A stretch of DNA of 64,000 nucleotides from Anaerobacterium chartisolvens (GTDB taxonomy: Bacteria; Bacillota; Clostridia; Acetivibrionales; DSM-27016), in the NCBI RefSeq assembly GCF_003337415.1, contig NZ_QPJT01000006.1:1-64000 (forward strand), read 5' to 3'. The position numbers were made by a program, and so were the translations under genes. Every line of letters begins with the position of its first letter. Positions within the stretch are counted from its first letter, which is position 1. Under the pieces are notes generated by a model that had not been told where the DNA came from, searched no databases, and worked only from the letters and a program-made list of their open reading frames with translations. This document shows, one piece after another, positions 1 through 10,006 of this stretch.

Positions 1-156
1 GGCAATCCTGAGGCGGCACTTGAGCTGGAGGACATGATACTGGATGTGGAGGACAAATGCTACAGCAGCGGATACAAGTCCTCCGTCACAGACCGAATGG
101 CGGCAGCAAGCCTCATACGCCTCGGTCTCATGAAGCACGGCTGCATGGAAAAATAA
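1..156 (+). CDS. C-terminal 51 residues of an unidentified protein (5' end outside window)
   Basis: Frame 1 is open from the first base to TAA at 154-156 and reads as a mostly helical, acidic-to-neutral C-terminus (starts GNPEAALELEDMILDVEDKC, ends LMKHGCMEK). No start codon lies inside the window, so this is a truncated gene. I do not recognise the family. Nothing links it to the sulfur genes downstream, which have their own promoter. Confidence 0.55.
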   Translation, partial: GNPEAALELEDMILDVEDKCYSSGYKSSVTDRMAAASLIRLGLMKHGCMEK

Positions 157-375
157 GGCTTACAGGGGAGGACAGGAGGGTCATAAATTCATCCCATAGC
201 GTGGCGACTGCATGGCTGCTAGCGGCGGAAGCCCTCATGGCGTCTGAATGGTGACTTTTCCGCCGATTTTGGTCATTCAAAAGCGGCAAGGGGCTGCGGA
301 AGACACAAAAGGAAACAGGGACATTTCTCTGTCCGTTTTTTGAGAAGTGTCCCCATTTTTTTGCCCGTTTGTGTA
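157..375. other. Intergenic stretch with an inverted repeat
   Basis: I see no gene here. At 318-353 there is an interrupted inverted repeat (GGGACA-TTTCTC ... GAGAAG-TGTCCC) followed by a T-rich run (TTTTTTT near 355-362), so it could terminate the upstream gene or be a short mobile-element remnant. Confidence 0.4.
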
Positions 376-410
376 TTGACATTGACACAAATATATCATA
401 AAATCATAAT
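376..410 (+). promoter_or_regulatory. Probable sigma-A promoter for the sulfur oxidoreductase gene
   Basis: Two overlapping TTGACA boxes occur at 376-381 and 382-387. The second is 17 bp from CATAAT at 405-410. An AT-rich stretch around 391-420 could hold an ArsR-type operator, but no clean dyad is visible. Confidence 0.55.
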
Positions 411-445
411 ATATGAATGTATAGATAATAAGGAGGGGTAACGGT

Positions 446-2914
446 ATGGGGCTTAAGGTTGTAATAGTGGGCGGTGTTGCAGGGGGAGCCAGTGCTGCCG
501 CTAGACTCAGGAGAATCAATGAGGATGCGGAGATCATCCTGTTTGAAAAGGGCGAGTATATTTCCTTTGCAAATTGCGGGCTGCCCTATTATATAGGTGA
601 GGTTATAAAGGAGAAGGATAAGCTGGTGGTTCAGACTCCCGAAAAGATGAGGGAGAGATTCAATATTGACGTCAGAGTAAACAGTGAGGTTATAAAAATA
701 GACGCCGCAAAAAAGGTGGTGGAGGTGCATGACAAGGCCCGTAACAGGACTTACAGCGAAGGCTATGACAAGCTGCTCCTCTCCCCCGGAGCGGAGCCGG
801 TAAAGCCGCCTCTTCCCGGTATAGATCTTCCCGGAATATTTACGCTGAGAAATATCCCGGATACCTACAGGATAAAGGATTTTGTGGATAATACCCGCCC
901 CAGAAGAGCTGTTGTGGTGGGTGCCGGCTTTATAGGCATTGAGGTCGCCGAAAACTTGGCGGAAAGAGGTGTCAAGGTCACAGTCGTTGAGCTTGCTAAC
1001 CATGTTATAGGGCCTCTTGACTACGATATGGCGGCTATAGTTCATCAGCACATGAAGTCAAAGGATGTGGAATTTTATTTAAACGACGGAGTAAAGGAAT
1101 TTTCCGGCATTGATAATGTCATACAGGTTCAGCTTACAAGCGGAAGAGCCATAAAGACCGACATGGTAGTGCTGGGTATAGGAGTGAGGCCCGAGACAAG
1201 GCTTGCCGCCGGTGCGGGCTTAAAGCTTGGAGCAAGATCGGGAATAGCGGTGGATGAGCATATGCGTACCTCCGACCCAAACATTTACGCCGTGGGCGAT
1301 GCGGTGGAGGTGCGGGACTTTGTCAGCGGGGAGCAGGCCCTTATACCCCTTGCGGGGCCCGCAAACAAGCAGGGAAGGATTGCGGCGGACAACATGTGCG
1401 GTATGGAGGAGAGCTTTTACGGGACTCAGGGCACTTCCATACTAAAGGTGTTTGATATAACCGTGGCAACAACGGGAAGCAATGAAAAGGCATTGAAGCG
1501 AAACGGAATAGACTACGAAAAATCCTTCACCCATTCGGCTTCGCACGCAGGCTATTATCCCGGAGCTATTCCAATGTCTATAAAGCTGCTGTTTGCAAAG
1601 AATGACGGTAAGGTGCTGGGAGCCCAGATAGTGGGCTATGAGGGCGTTGATAAGAGGATTGACGTGCTGGCTACCGCCATACGTGCCGGAATGTCGGTCT
1701 ACGACCTTGAGAAGCTTGAGCTTGCATACGCACCGCCGTATTCCTCAGCAAAGGACCCTGTTAATATCGCCGGATTTACGGCGGCAAACATATTGAAAAA
1801 GGACTGCGCAATATTCCACTGGGACGAGGTGGCTTCCATAGACAGAACTAAATCAGTGCTTCTGGATGTGCGTGATGCTATGGAGTTTAAGCTGGGCAGC
1901 ATTGACGGAGCCATTAACATTCCTATTGATACCATAAGAAGCAGGCTGAATGAAATACCTCTGGACAGGGATGTGTATATATTCTGCCAGGTGGGACTAA
2001 GGGGATATCTGGCTTACAGAATATTGGCACAGAAGGGCTACAGCAGGATATACAACCTCAGCGGCGGCTACAAGACGTACCAGCTTGCGGTACAGAAGCA
2101 GTCCAATGAGGATATTTACGAGTATGACAAGATAGGTAAGGATGATGAAATAAAGTCGGCGGGCGGCTGCGGGAAGGAAGCTGTGCCGGATGCCGATATA
2201 AGGCTTGATGCCTGCGGGCTTCAGTGCCCCGGCCCCATAATGAAGGTTTATGAATCCATAAAGTCCATGAGTCATGGAGAAGTGCTTCAGGTTACAGCTA
2301 CCGATCCGGCCTTTAGAGAGGATATAAAAACATGGTGTGAGAGGACGGGAAACAGGCTTTTAGGTGTGTCGTTTGAAAATAACGCCTTTAAAGCCCTTAT
2401 AAAAAAAGACAGGCCGAATGAGGCCGGTGTTGGGCGCGGTCAGAAAAATGACAAAACACTTATAGTTTTCAGCAATGATCTTGACAAATGCATAGCGTCC
2501 TTTATAATTGCAAACGGAGCAGCCGCGATGGGCAGGAAGGTCACAATGTTCTTCACCTTCTGGGGCTTGAATGTTCTGCGAAAATCTGATAAGGTGGATG
2601 TAAAAAAAGACTTGTTCGGGAAAATGTTTGGATTTATGATGCCGAGAGGCTCCAAAAAGCTGTCATTATCCAAGATGAATATGGGGGGCATGGGAGCTAA
2701 AATGATACGGCTTCTTATGCGCAAAAAGAATGTTGCCTCCATGGAGGAGCTGATGGAGCAGGCCAGATCGAACGGCGTAAGGTTTATCGCCTGCAACATG
2801 TCTATGGATATAATGGGAATAAAAAAAGAAGAGCTTATTGACGGAGTGGAAATTGGGGGAGTGGCTTCCTTCCTCGGAGCGGTTGAGGAATCGGATATGG
2901 GCATGTTCATCTGA
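446..2914 (+). CDS. CoA-disulfide reductase-like FAD oxidoreductase fused to rhodanese, TusA and DsrE-like domains
   Basis: An 822-residue cytoplasmic fusion for thiol/persulfide chemistry. The N-terminus is a pyridine nucleotide-disulfide oxidoreductase of the CoADR/NADH oxidase type: FAD motif GGVAGGASAAAR at residues 9-20, single redox Cys44 in FANCGLPYY, NAD(P)-binding VVVGAGFIGIEVAENL near 155-170, dimerisation domain to about 440. A rhodanese domain follows (about 455-550, active Cys514 in FCQVGLRGY), then TusA (about 575-650, Cys594 in CGLQCPGP), then a DsrE/DsrF/DrsH-like domain (about 665-822). The start has a strong GGAGGGG site. CoADR-rhodanese fusions are known to reduce CoA persulfide or disulfide; adding TusA and DsrE suggests an intramolecular sulfur relay (inference). 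An ArsR regulator follows 103 bp downstream. Confidence 0.9.
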   Translation: MGLKVVIVGGVAGGASAAARLRRINEDAEIILFEKGEYISFANCGLPYYIGEVIKEKDKLVVQTPEKMRERFNIDVRVNSEVIKIDAAKKVVEVHDKARNRTYSEGYDKLLLSPGAEPVKPPLPGIDLPGIFTLRNIPDTYRIKDFVDNTRPRRAVVVGAGFIGIEVAENLAERGVKVTVVELANHVIGPLDYDMAAIVHQHMKSKDVEFYLNDGVKEFSGIDNVIQVQLTSGRAIKTDMVVLGIGVRPETRLAAGAGLKLGARSGIAVDEHMRTSDPNIYAVGDAVEVRDFVSGEQALIPLAGPANKQGRIAADNMCGMEESFYGTQGTSILKVFDITVATTGSNEKALKRNGIDYEKSFTHSASHAGYYPGAIPMSIKLLFAKNDGKVLGAQIVGYEGVDKRIDVLATAIRAGMSVYDLEKLELAYAPPYSSAKDPVNIAGFTAANILKKDCAIFHWDEVASIDRTKSVLLDVRDAMEFKLGSIDGAINIPIDTIRSRLNEIPLDRDVYIFCQVGLRGYLAYRILAQKGYSRIYNLSGGYKTYQLAVQKQSNEDIYEYDKIGKDDEIKSAGGCGKEAVPDADIRLDACGLQCPGPIMKVYESIKSMSHGEVLQVTATDPAFREDIKTWCERTGNRLLGVSFENNAFKALIKKDRPNEAGVGRGQKNDKTLIVFSNDLDKCIASFIIANGAAAMGRKVTMFFTFWGLNVLRKSDKVDVKKDLFGKMFGFMMPRGSKKLSLSKMNMGGMGAKMIRLLMRKKNVASMEELMEQARSNGVRFIACNMSMDIMGIKKEELIDGVEIGGVASFLGAVEESDMGMFI

Positions 2915-3017
2915 TGCATCCGGCTGCGGAAGTTCCCTCATGCAATTGCTGCGGAGCGGTGTATGCACCCCGGGCACATGCTCGCAGAATAGCCCTTTCT
3001 AAATCGGAGGTATTATT

Positions 3018-3293
3018 GTGGAAGACTTTAAAAAGTATGAGGGCAAGGCCGAGGTATTGAAGGCACTGGCGCATCCTCACAGGCTTTGCATAGTAAAGGG
3101 CCTGCTTGAAAATAAGTGCAATGTGACTAAAATGCAGGAATGTCTGGGGCTGCCTCAATCTACGGTGTCCCAGCACCTTGCAAAGCTTAAGGCGGCAGGG
3201 ATAATAAACGGTGACAGAAGGGGCATTGAGGTGTGCTACAGCGTCACTAATCCAATAGTGGCGGAAATAGTAAAAATAATACTTGAAGAGTGA
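3018..3293 (+). CDS. ArsR/SmtB-family transcriptional regulator, possibly thiol/persulfide-sensing
   Basis: A 91-residue winged-helix repressor with GTG start; GGAGG lies 7 bp upstream at 3006-3010. The recognition helix reads LGLPQSTVSQHLAKLKAAG. Its four cysteines are Cys24, 34, 42 and 73. The classical ELCVCDL metal site is not intact (KCNVTKM at that place), so a CadC/ArsR metal role is not supported. ArsR members of the SqrR/BigR type sense persulfides through cysteines, and the neighbour is a sulfane-sulfur enzyme, so a persulfide or disulfide sensor controlling that gene is plausible but unproven. Confidence 0.85.
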   Translation: MEDFKKYEGKAEVLKALAHPHRLCIVKGLLENKCNVTKMQECLGLPQSTVSQHLAKLKAAGIINGDRRGIEVCYSVTNPIVAEIVKIILEE

Positions 3294-3411
3294 TTTATTA
3301 CGCATAAAACTTAAATTATTTTAGTGAAGATATACTTTTTGAAGTTTACGGATACCCCCGGGATTGGATACTATATTCGTATATGTACGGCTGATAAACG
3401 GGGGTGCGGAA

Positions 3412-6400
3412 ATGTTTTTAATTCAGGAAAGAGTAGGCAGAGCTGTCGAGGAGCTTCAAAAATATATTTATCCCGATTGCGAAAAGGTTTCAAGCTGCTT
3501 GTGTAAGAGGGAGGCTGATGAAAAAAGAATAAATTGGGATATTGAGGAATGGGAGGACTTTAAGCCGGGTGATACGTGGGGAGGGTATGACAGGTATTCC
3601 TGGTTCAAAATGGTTGTTAAGGTTCCTGAAAGGTTTTCGGGCAAGGAAATAGTATTCAGGGTAAAAACGGGAAGGGAAGGCGGCTGGGATGCTGTGAATC
3701 CACAATTCATGGCATATGTTGACGACCTTCCCGTGCAGGGTCTGGACGTAAACCACAGGGATATAATACTTTCAGGCAATGCAACGGCGGAAGATGAATA
3801 CTGCATAGTGCTTCATGCCTATTCCGGGATGGAGGAGAAGCAAAGCATACTGGAGGCATCACTTCACTGTGTGGATAATAACGTAAAAAAGCTTTATTAT
3901 GATTTAAAGAACCCGTATGAAACGGCAATTCTGATGGATAAAGAGGATATAAAGAAAATAGATATGTTAGGCTGCCTCAATGCTTCCATAAACTTAATTG
4001 ATTTCAGGAAGCCTCTTTCTGAAGAGTTCAATGCTTCAGTAAAGGCAGCCATTAAACACCTGGAGGAAAATTTTTACGGCAGGTTGTGCAAAAGCTCTGA
4101 TGCAGCGGTGTATTGTGTAGGCCATACCCATATTGATGTTGCATGGAGATGGACTGTATCGCAATCTAAGCAAAAATCGGCGAGGAGCTTTTCGAGTGCG
4201 CTGGAGCTGATGAAGCGTTATCCTGAGTTTGTTTTCATGTCCAGTCAGCCTCAGCTCTATGAGTTTGTCAAAGAGGGGTACCCTGAGATTTATAAGAACA
4301 TAGTACAGAGGGTTAAAGAAGGGAAATGGGAGGCCGAAGGCTCTATGTGGCTGGAGGCTGACTGCAACCTCACGTCAGGGGAATCTCTTGTAAGACAGAT
4401 TCTCTTTGGTACAAGATTTTTTGAAAAGGAATTCGGGGTAAAGAGCAAGGTGCTGTGGATGCCTGATGTGTTCGGGTACAGTGCCGCCCTTCCTCAAATT
4501 ATGAAAAAAAGCGGTATTGAGTATTTTATGACAACCAAGCTGAGCTGGAATGAGTACAATAAATTTCCGTATGACACCTTCATGTGGAAGGGGCTGGACG
4601 GTTCGGAGGTTCTTTCGTATCTTGTTACCACCAGTGAGGCTGCTTCTGTTGACAGGTCGTTTTTTACCACGTACTCAGGCATCATAAATCCCTCACAGGT
4701 TATAGGGGCATGGAAGCGGTACCAGCAAAAGAGCATCAATAATGAGGTGCTTGTGGCATACGGGTATGGGGATGGAGGCGGCGGCCCCACAGAAGAAATG
4801 CTTGAGAATGCCAGACGGCTTGAAAAGGGAATACCCGGCTGCCCTAGAGTCAAGCTTGGAACTGCGGCGGAATTCTTTAAAAATCTTGATGAAAGGGTTT
4901 GTCACCGCAAGGATATGCCTAAATGGACGGGGGAGCTTTATTTTGAAAACCACAGGGGTACATATACCTCTATGGCAAGGAATAAGAAGGCTAACAGGAA
5001 GTGCGAATTCCTTTATCAGGATGCCGAAATGCTGTCGGTTATGGGCACAATGACAAGCTCTGCGCGTCTTTACAGGAGAGAGAGGCTGAATGCGGGCTGG
5101 AAGACCATTCTTTTAAACCAGTTTCATGATATTCTTCCGGGGTCTTCAATAAAAGAGGTATACGACGATTCCAAAAAAGATTATTTACGAGTCATAAAGG
5201 ATGGAGAAGGCCTGCTTGATGAAGCAATTGGCAATATTGGCGCCAACATCGCACTGCATGGGAAGTCGGTAGTGGTATTTAATCAATTGGGCTTTGAAAG
5301 AAGTGACGTCGTTTCATTAAATGTACCTGAGGACATGGGGGATATACAACTTCTGGGGGATGAGGGAAATATTCTGCCTGTACAGAAAATTTGCAACAAT
5401 TCCTCCGAGGGACAGACCCAGCTTATGTTTTTTGCCGAGAAAATTCCTTCCAAGGGATATAAGGCATTTGAACTGGTGAAGGGTGAGGACTTACGCGTTT
5501 GCTGTGAAGAGAGTGGGGCTTTTGCTCAGGCTGATAAATACCGCCTTACAAACCGCTTTTTTGATATAAGGCTTGACGTTCAGGGAACCCTTTCATCCAT
5601 TTATGATAAAACGAACAAAAGGGAATTATTGACACAGGGCTCCAGAGGAAACGTGCTGCAAGCTTTTGAGGATATGCCTCTGGACTATGATGCATGGGAT
5701 ATAAATATTTTTTATTCCCAGAAGATGTGGGAAATAAATGATGTGGAGAGCATAGAAGCAGTTGAAAACGGCCCTGTAAGGGCTTCTGTGGAAATAAGGA
5801 GACGGTTTCTGGATTCTGTTATAATACAAAGGATATGTATTTATACCCATGTTCCCAGAATTGATTTTAATACAACAATTGATTGGAAGCAGAGCCAAAT
5901 CCTTTTAAAAGCCGCTTTCCCGGTAGATATCCACACAGATAAGGCGGCTTATGACGTGCAGTTCGGCAATGTGGAAAGACCCACCTGCTGGAATACAAGC
6001 TGGGATACCGCAAGGTTTGAGGTATGTGCCCACAAATGGGCCGACCTTTCGGAGGACGGTTATGGAATAAGTCTGATGAACGACTGCAAGTATGGGTATG
6101 ACATAAAGGATGGAATAATGCGCATAACCCTTTTGAAATCCGGAGTTGTGCCTTATCCTGATGCCGACAGGGAGCTTCATGAGTTTACATATTCTATTTT
6201 CCCCCATGCGGAGGATTGGAAAAAGGGCGGTACGGTTAAGGCGGCGTACGAGTTGAATTGTCCTATGTATACAAAGCTTGAGGAAGCGCATGGAGGGGAT
6301 TTGCCTAAGGTGTTCTCGCTAATTGGCATAAACAGGGACAATATTGTTCTTGAAACGGTAAAGCTTGCTGAAGACAACAGCGACATTATTGTTAGGATGT

Positions 6401-6573
6401 ATGAGTGCCACAACAGGAGAAGTGCGGCACAGCTGACATCTTTCAAAGAATTTAAACAGGTATACGAATGCGACCTTATGGAGAATATTCTGTCCCCTGT
6501 GGATTCTGACGGGAACAGCTTTGAGTTTTTGATAAAGCCTTATGAAATTAAAACCTTCAGACTTGTGTTATAA
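3412..6573 (+). CDS. GH38 alpha-mannosidase
   Basis: A 1053-residue cytoplasmic (no signal peptide) family GH38 alpha-mannosidase, normal length for the bacterial group. The start at 3412 (MFLIQERVGRAVEELQKYIYP) matches the family N-terminus; an in-frame upstream start at 3364 has no ribosome site. Zinc-site motif HTHIDVAWRW is at residues 238-247 (His240, Asp242), catalytic nucleophile Asp352 in WMPDVFGYSAALPQI, and NQFHDILPGSS supplies another zinc-site His. The C-terminal half is the usual beta-rich region. It would trim mannose from imported oligosaccharides. It faces the yesN/yesM genes and belongs by context with the transporter, GH85 and GH3 genes. Confidence 0.93.
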   Translation: MFLIQERVGRAVEELQKYIYPDCEKVSSCLCKREADEKRINWDIEEWEDFKPGDTWGGYDRYSWFKMVVKVPERFSGKEIVFRVKTGREGGWDAVNPQFMAYVDDLPVQGLDVNHRDIILSGNATAEDEYCIVLHAYSGMEEKQSILEASLHCVDNNVKKLYYDLKNPYETAILMDKEDIKKIDMLGCLNASINLIDFRKPLSEEFNASVKAAIKHLEENFYGRLCKSSDAAVYCVGHTHIDVAWRWTVSQSKQKSARSFSSALELMKRYPEFVFMSSQPQLYEFVKEGYPEIYKNIVQRVKEGKWEAEGSMWLEADCNLTSGESLVRQILFGTRFFEKEFGVKSKVLWMPDVFGYSAALPQIMKKSGIEYFMTTKLSWNEYNKFPYDTFMWKGLDGSEVLSYLVTTSEAASVDRSFFTTYSGIINPSQVIGAWKRYQQKSINNEVLVAYGYGDGGGGPTEEMLENARRLEKGIPGCPRVKLGTAAEFFKNLDERVCHRKDMPKWTGELYFENHRGTYTSMARNKKANRKCEFLYQDAEMLSVMGTMTSSARLYRRERLNAGWKTILLNQFHDILPGSSIKEVYDDSKKDYLRVIKDGEGLLDEAIGNIGANIALHGKSVVVFNQLGFERSDVVSLNVPEDMGDIQLLGDEGNILPVQKICNNSSEGQTQLMFFAEKIPSKGYKAFELVKGEDLRVCCEESGAFAQADKYRLTNRFFDIRLDVQGTLSSIYDKTNKRELLTQGSRGNVLQAFEDMPLDYDAWDINIFYSQKMWEINDVESIEAVENGPVRASVEIRRRFLDSVIIQRICIYTHVPRIDFNTTIDWKQSQILLKAAFPVDIHTDKAAYDVQFGNVERPTCWNTSWDTARFEVCAHKWADLSEDGYGISLMNDCKYGYDIKDGIMRITLLKSGVVPYPDADRELHEFTYSIFPHAEDWKKGGTVKAAYELNCPMYTKLEEAHGGDLPKVFSLIGINRDNIVLETVKLAEDNSDIIVRMYECHNRRSAAQLTSFKEFKQVYECDLMENILSPVDSDGNSFEFLIKPYEIKTFRLVL

Positions 6574-6606
6574 AAAACCATGTCCGCGGCTCGTAAGGGC
6601 CGCGGG
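6574..6606 (-). terminator. Hairpin between convergent alpha-mannosidase and yesN
   Basis: CCGCGGC (6584-6590) pairs with GCCGCGG (6599-6605), extended by AACC/GGTT. On the minus strand it is followed by TTTTTT, so it best terminates the yesN transcript; the plus-strand tail is weaker. Confidence 0.65.
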
Positions 6607-8199
6607 TTAATATTGCTTATGAAGCCTGAGCTCTGAAGGGGACACTCCGACATACTTTTTAAATAATCTGAAAAAGTAGTTTGAATCCGGGAATCCTATT
6701 TTTTTAGATATTTCTGTGGCTGTAAGATTGGTGTTTAAGAGCATCTGCTTTGCCTTTTCCATTTTAAATACATTTACATATTCATTGAATAGCTGGCCTA
6801 CTTCCTTTTGAAATAGCTGCCCCAGATATACAGGACTGACATTTAGCCTGTGCCCCAGAGTTTTTAAGGACAATTCCTCGGTGTAGTGCTTGTTGATGTG
6901 GTTCAAAACCTGGCGTATTATGGGGCTGACCCTGTTGTCATCGGCTATCAGGCAGTTGATAGCATTCTCTGCAATGCTTTTGATATAATCCTTCAGATGC
7001 TCAAGGCTGTGCAGCTTGATAACCGATAAGAATAATTCCTTATAATCATTTTCTGCAAAAGAACTGCTGTAATCAAAATTATGTACCGTTTTATTAATAT
7101 GCAAAAGCATTTCAATGCAGCAGTTATGAATGTAAGAGGGGGTTATATTGGGACTGCTTTGCATAGCTTCAAAGACCGAATCGATAAATTCGGATGCTTC
7201 TTCTTTGTTTTTTGACAGAAGCAGCTTTGAAAGGCACTGATAATCTATCTTAAACTGAGTACTGTCCGATTGAGGTTCATCATTTGAAGCTTGGTAAAAC
7301 AGGATTTTTTCATGGGGATTTATCAGGCTGTATTCCTGCATTTGCTTTGCATGAGAGTAGCTCTTGCAAAGGTTTGTGCATCCCGGCTGACAATCTCCTA
7401 CGGTTATAAAAACCCCCATATTAGGAAGGCGTTCTACTTCCGGCCGTAGCACATCAAGCTTCTGCCTGATAAATGCTTCTCCGGTGGCTTCCGATTCAGA
7501 CCCGAATATAAGTATAAATTCTCCGTCAAAGTTATTAAAGCAAAGGCACGAGCTATTTTGCCCGATGACGGTATAAATACTGCTGTAAACGGTTGAGAAG
7601 GGCGGAAGCTTTGCGTAAGCCGCAGACGATTTTGAGGAACGCCTGAATGAAACCTTTAATATACATGCCCAATAATAAGAATGGCTTATATTGATCTGAA
7701 GTACTTCGGAGCGTTCCTTAAGCTCGGAATAGTCAATTCTGTCGGTAGCCCACCTGTACAGTATGTTGTCTCTTAATATGTTGAAATTTTCATTGCTGTA
7801 TATATCGCTGTAAACGGAGGACTCCAGTTTTTTCAGTGTGTTTGTAAGGGTAGATACAAGCTCTTCAATGTTTACAGGCTTCAGAAGATAGTTTTCTATT
7901 CCAAGAACTATTCCCTGCTTAACAAAATCAAATTCGTTATATCCGCTCAGCACAATGAATTTTGTATCAGGATTAAGCCTTTTTACTTTACTTATCAACT
8001 TCAATCCATCCATTTTGGGCATGGTAATGTCTGTAATCAGTACGTCACACGGTTCCTTAAGGAAAATTGCATAAGCCTCCTCTCCATTGAGGGCCTGTCC
8101 GCTTATCTCAAACCCATAAGCCTTCCAGTCTATTATATTTTTTAAGCCGTCAAGTATAAACGGTTCGTCATCCACCAATAATACCTTGCGCATAGTCAT
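6607..8199 (-). CDS. YesN-type response regulator with AraC HTH output domain
   Basis: A 530-residue two-component regulator. The receiver domain (about 4-125) has the acidic pair DDE at 10-12, phospho-acceptor Asp57 in LITDITMPKMDG and the signature KP near 107. The middle is a long linker typical of this family. The C-terminus (about 425-530) is an AraC double helix-turn-helix (LKTLGHRLNVSPVYLGQLF; ISKKIGFPDSNYFFRLFKKY). The start ATG has GGAGG 6 bp upstream and lies inside the last codons of yesM (32-bp overlap), so the two are translationally coupled. It probably activates the adjacent carbohydrate genes on sensing their oligosaccharide. Confidence 0.92.
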   Translation of the reverse strand: MTMRKVLLVDDEPFILDGLKNIIDWKAYGFEISGQALNGEEAYAIFLKEPCDVLITDITMPKMDGLKLISKVKRLNPDTKFIVLSGYNEFDFVKQGIVLGIENYLLKPVNIEELVSTLTNTLKKLESSVYSDIYSNENFNILRDNILYRWATDRIDYSELKERSEVLQINISHSYYWACILKVSFRRSSKSSAAYAKLPPFSTVYSSIYTVIGQNSSCLCFNNFDGEFILIFGSESEATGEAFIRQKLDVLRPEVERLPNMGVFITVGDCQPGCTNLCKSYSHAKQMQEYSLINPHEKILFYQASNDEPQSDSTQFKIDYQCLSKLLLSKNKEEASEFIDSVFEAMQSSPNITPSYIHNCCIEMLLHINKTVHNFDYSSSFAENDYKELFLSVIKLHSLEHLKDYIKSIAENAINCLIADDNRVSPIIRQVLNHINKHYTEELSLKTLGHRLNVSPVYLGQLFQKEVGQLFNEYVNVFKMEKAKQMLLNTNLTATEISKKIGFPDSNYFFRLFKKYVGVSPSELRLHKQY

Positions 8200-10006
8200 T
8201 CATATCCTCCCTTTTTTTTGCAGGAATTCTGATTTCAACTGTCGTGCCCTTTTGCACTTCGCTGTAAATGTTCAGGCCGTAAGGCTCTCCGAATATTATT
8301 CTGAGTCTTTCATGGACGTTTGAAAGGCCGATGGATTTGGAAGGGTAATTTCCTTTTCCGTTTAAGACATCTTTTAAATAATTCAGACGTACTTCACTGA
8401 TTCCGGCCCCGTTATCGCTGATGGTAAAACAAATATCTCCCGCATCCCGGTATCCTGACAGGATAATGGTATTATCCTCCGAATCCTGTTTTATTCCGTG
8501 AAATATGCAGTTCTCTATAATAGGCTGAAGAGTAAATTTTACAATGGTATAGTCGAAAATTTCTTCTTTTACGTCAATAACATAGGTTAGCTTTTCTTCG
8601 TACCTTGTCCTGAATAACTGGAGATAAAGCTCGCATTGTCTCAGCTCCTCAGAAATTGGTATGAAGGTTTCACTTCTTACCGTGTTTCTGAACAAAGCAG
8701 CCAGAATATATATCATGTTTCCAACATTGGATGCTCCTGTTGATACCGCCTTCATGCGTATGACCTCGAGAGTATTGTAAAGAAAGTGGGGATTTATCTG
8801 TGCCTGCAGTGCCGTAAGCTCGGCATTTTTCTGCTTTATTTCCGATACATATACTTTTTTAATATAATCCGTAAGAGACTCGCACATGTGGTTGAAATTT
8901 ACGGCTATTTGGGATAGCTCATCGTCACTTTTGCCGACAGGTATTCTTGTGGTAAAATCACCCTCCTTAAGGGCTTCCATGCCTTGCATAATAACCTTTG
9001 TGCGTCTTGAAAAGGTACTTATTATAAAGTAAGCCAGCAGCAAGCTTAAGAATATCAGCACAAAAGAAATAAGGTATATTGTCCTTACGGTGGGAGCGAT
9101 ACCCGAAATAATATGAGAGACAGGGATCACTCCCGCAATAACGACCCCTGAGTCGGGAAGACGGATCAGGTTCACATAGGATTTTTCTTCAAGCAACTGA
9201 GGCAGCTCCGATTCCTTAATCATGTTGAAATAAGGGTATTGTGACTTATAGTACCTTCCCGAGGAATCAAACAGCACTCTGCCGTCATCGGTCAGCATAA
9301 TAATATACCCCTTTATGTCCTTTAGATATTTTTCATAAGTACGGTATATGCCTTCCGTGTTGTAATTAACAACCAGCGCACCTGAATTTTCAAGGGTTTC
9401 GGGGTCTTTTATTTCACTTATAATGGAATACACCTGCTGGTTGTCAGGGGATAAATTACTGTCGGGAAGTATGTACGGATAATAGCGGTTGGTGTTTTCA
9501 AAAAGCTTATCCACAAATCCTTGAATATTTGGGTCCAGCTCAAAGGAGCCGGGAATTTTCCTGTCGCCGTAAACCGAAAAGAAATTTTTTTTCTTGCTGT
9601 ACAGCATTATGCTGTTGATATCCTGATCCCGTGAAAAATAGGTCTCAAAATAGGTCTGCCATCTGAAAAGCGTATTGGACTGGCTGTTGTAGAGCCTGTC
9701 CAGCCTCTGCATGATATAGTCGTCATAATCATTCTTTAAGTAATATGTCAAATCGGAGGACGCCTCATTATTGGCATAGAGCTGCTGTATGATGCTCAGT
9801 GAGGAATAATATTTCTGGCTGAAGTTGGTGCTTATTCTGTCAAGGATTTGCTTGTTGAAGTTAAGCTCCTTTTGCCTTAAGGTTTGAGTGAGATTTGCAA
9901 TTATAAAAAATGACAGTGCAGAAAGTGACAAAACTGTAACTATCGAATACAGAAGAAATATTTTATTGAACAGCTTTATTTTAAAACTTTTATTATGAAA
10001 TTTCAT
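8168..10006 (-). CDS. YesM-type sensor histidine kinase
   Basis: A 612-residue membrane kinase. TM1 is near residues 14-36, an extracellular Cache-like sensing region spans about 37-300, TM2 is near 306-330 (LISFVLIFLSLLLAYFII), then HAMP (EALKEGDFTTRIPV), then the LytS/YesM-type His kinase box (LQAQINPHFLYNTLEVIRM) and HATPase_c (IIENCIFHG; ISDNGAGIS). It pairs with the overlapping yesN. Divergently placed next to an LplB/YtcP/LipO importer, as is usual for systems that sense oligosaccharides outside the cell. Confidence 0.92.
   Translation of the reverse strand: MKFHNKSFKIKLFNKIFLLYSIVTVLSLSALSFFIIANLTQTLRQKELNFNKQILDRISTNFSQKYYSSLSIIQQLYANNEASSDLTYYLKNDYDDYIMQRLDRLYNSQSNTLFRWQTYFETYFSRDQDINSIMLYSKKKNFFSVYGDRKIPGSFELDPNIQGFVDKLFENTNRYYPYILPDSNLSPDNQQVYSIISEIKDPETLENSGALVVNYNTEGIYRTYEKYLKDIKGYIIMLTDDGRVLFDSSGRYYKSQYPYFNMIKESELPQLLEEKSYVNLIRLPDSGVVIAGVIPVSHIISGIAPTVRTIYLISFVLIFLSLLLAYFIISTFSRRTKVIMQGMEALKEGDFTTRIPVGKSDDELSQIAVNFNHMCESLTDYIKKVYVSEIKQKNAELTALQAQINPHFLYNTLEVIRMKAVSTGASNVGNMIYILAALFRNTVRSETFIPISEELRQCELYLQLFRTRYEEKLTYVIDVKEEIFDYTIVKFTLQPIIENCIFHGIKQDSEDNTIILSGYRDAGDICFTISDNGAGISEVRLNYLKDVLNGKGNYPSKSIGLSNVHERLRIIFGEPYGLNIYSEVQKGTTVEIRIPAKKREDMNDYAQGIIGG

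Noticed and set aside
404-1051. 215-residue minus-strand open frame
   Set aside because: It is antisense to the strongly supported oxidoreductase gene, has no ribosome site and no recognisable domain.
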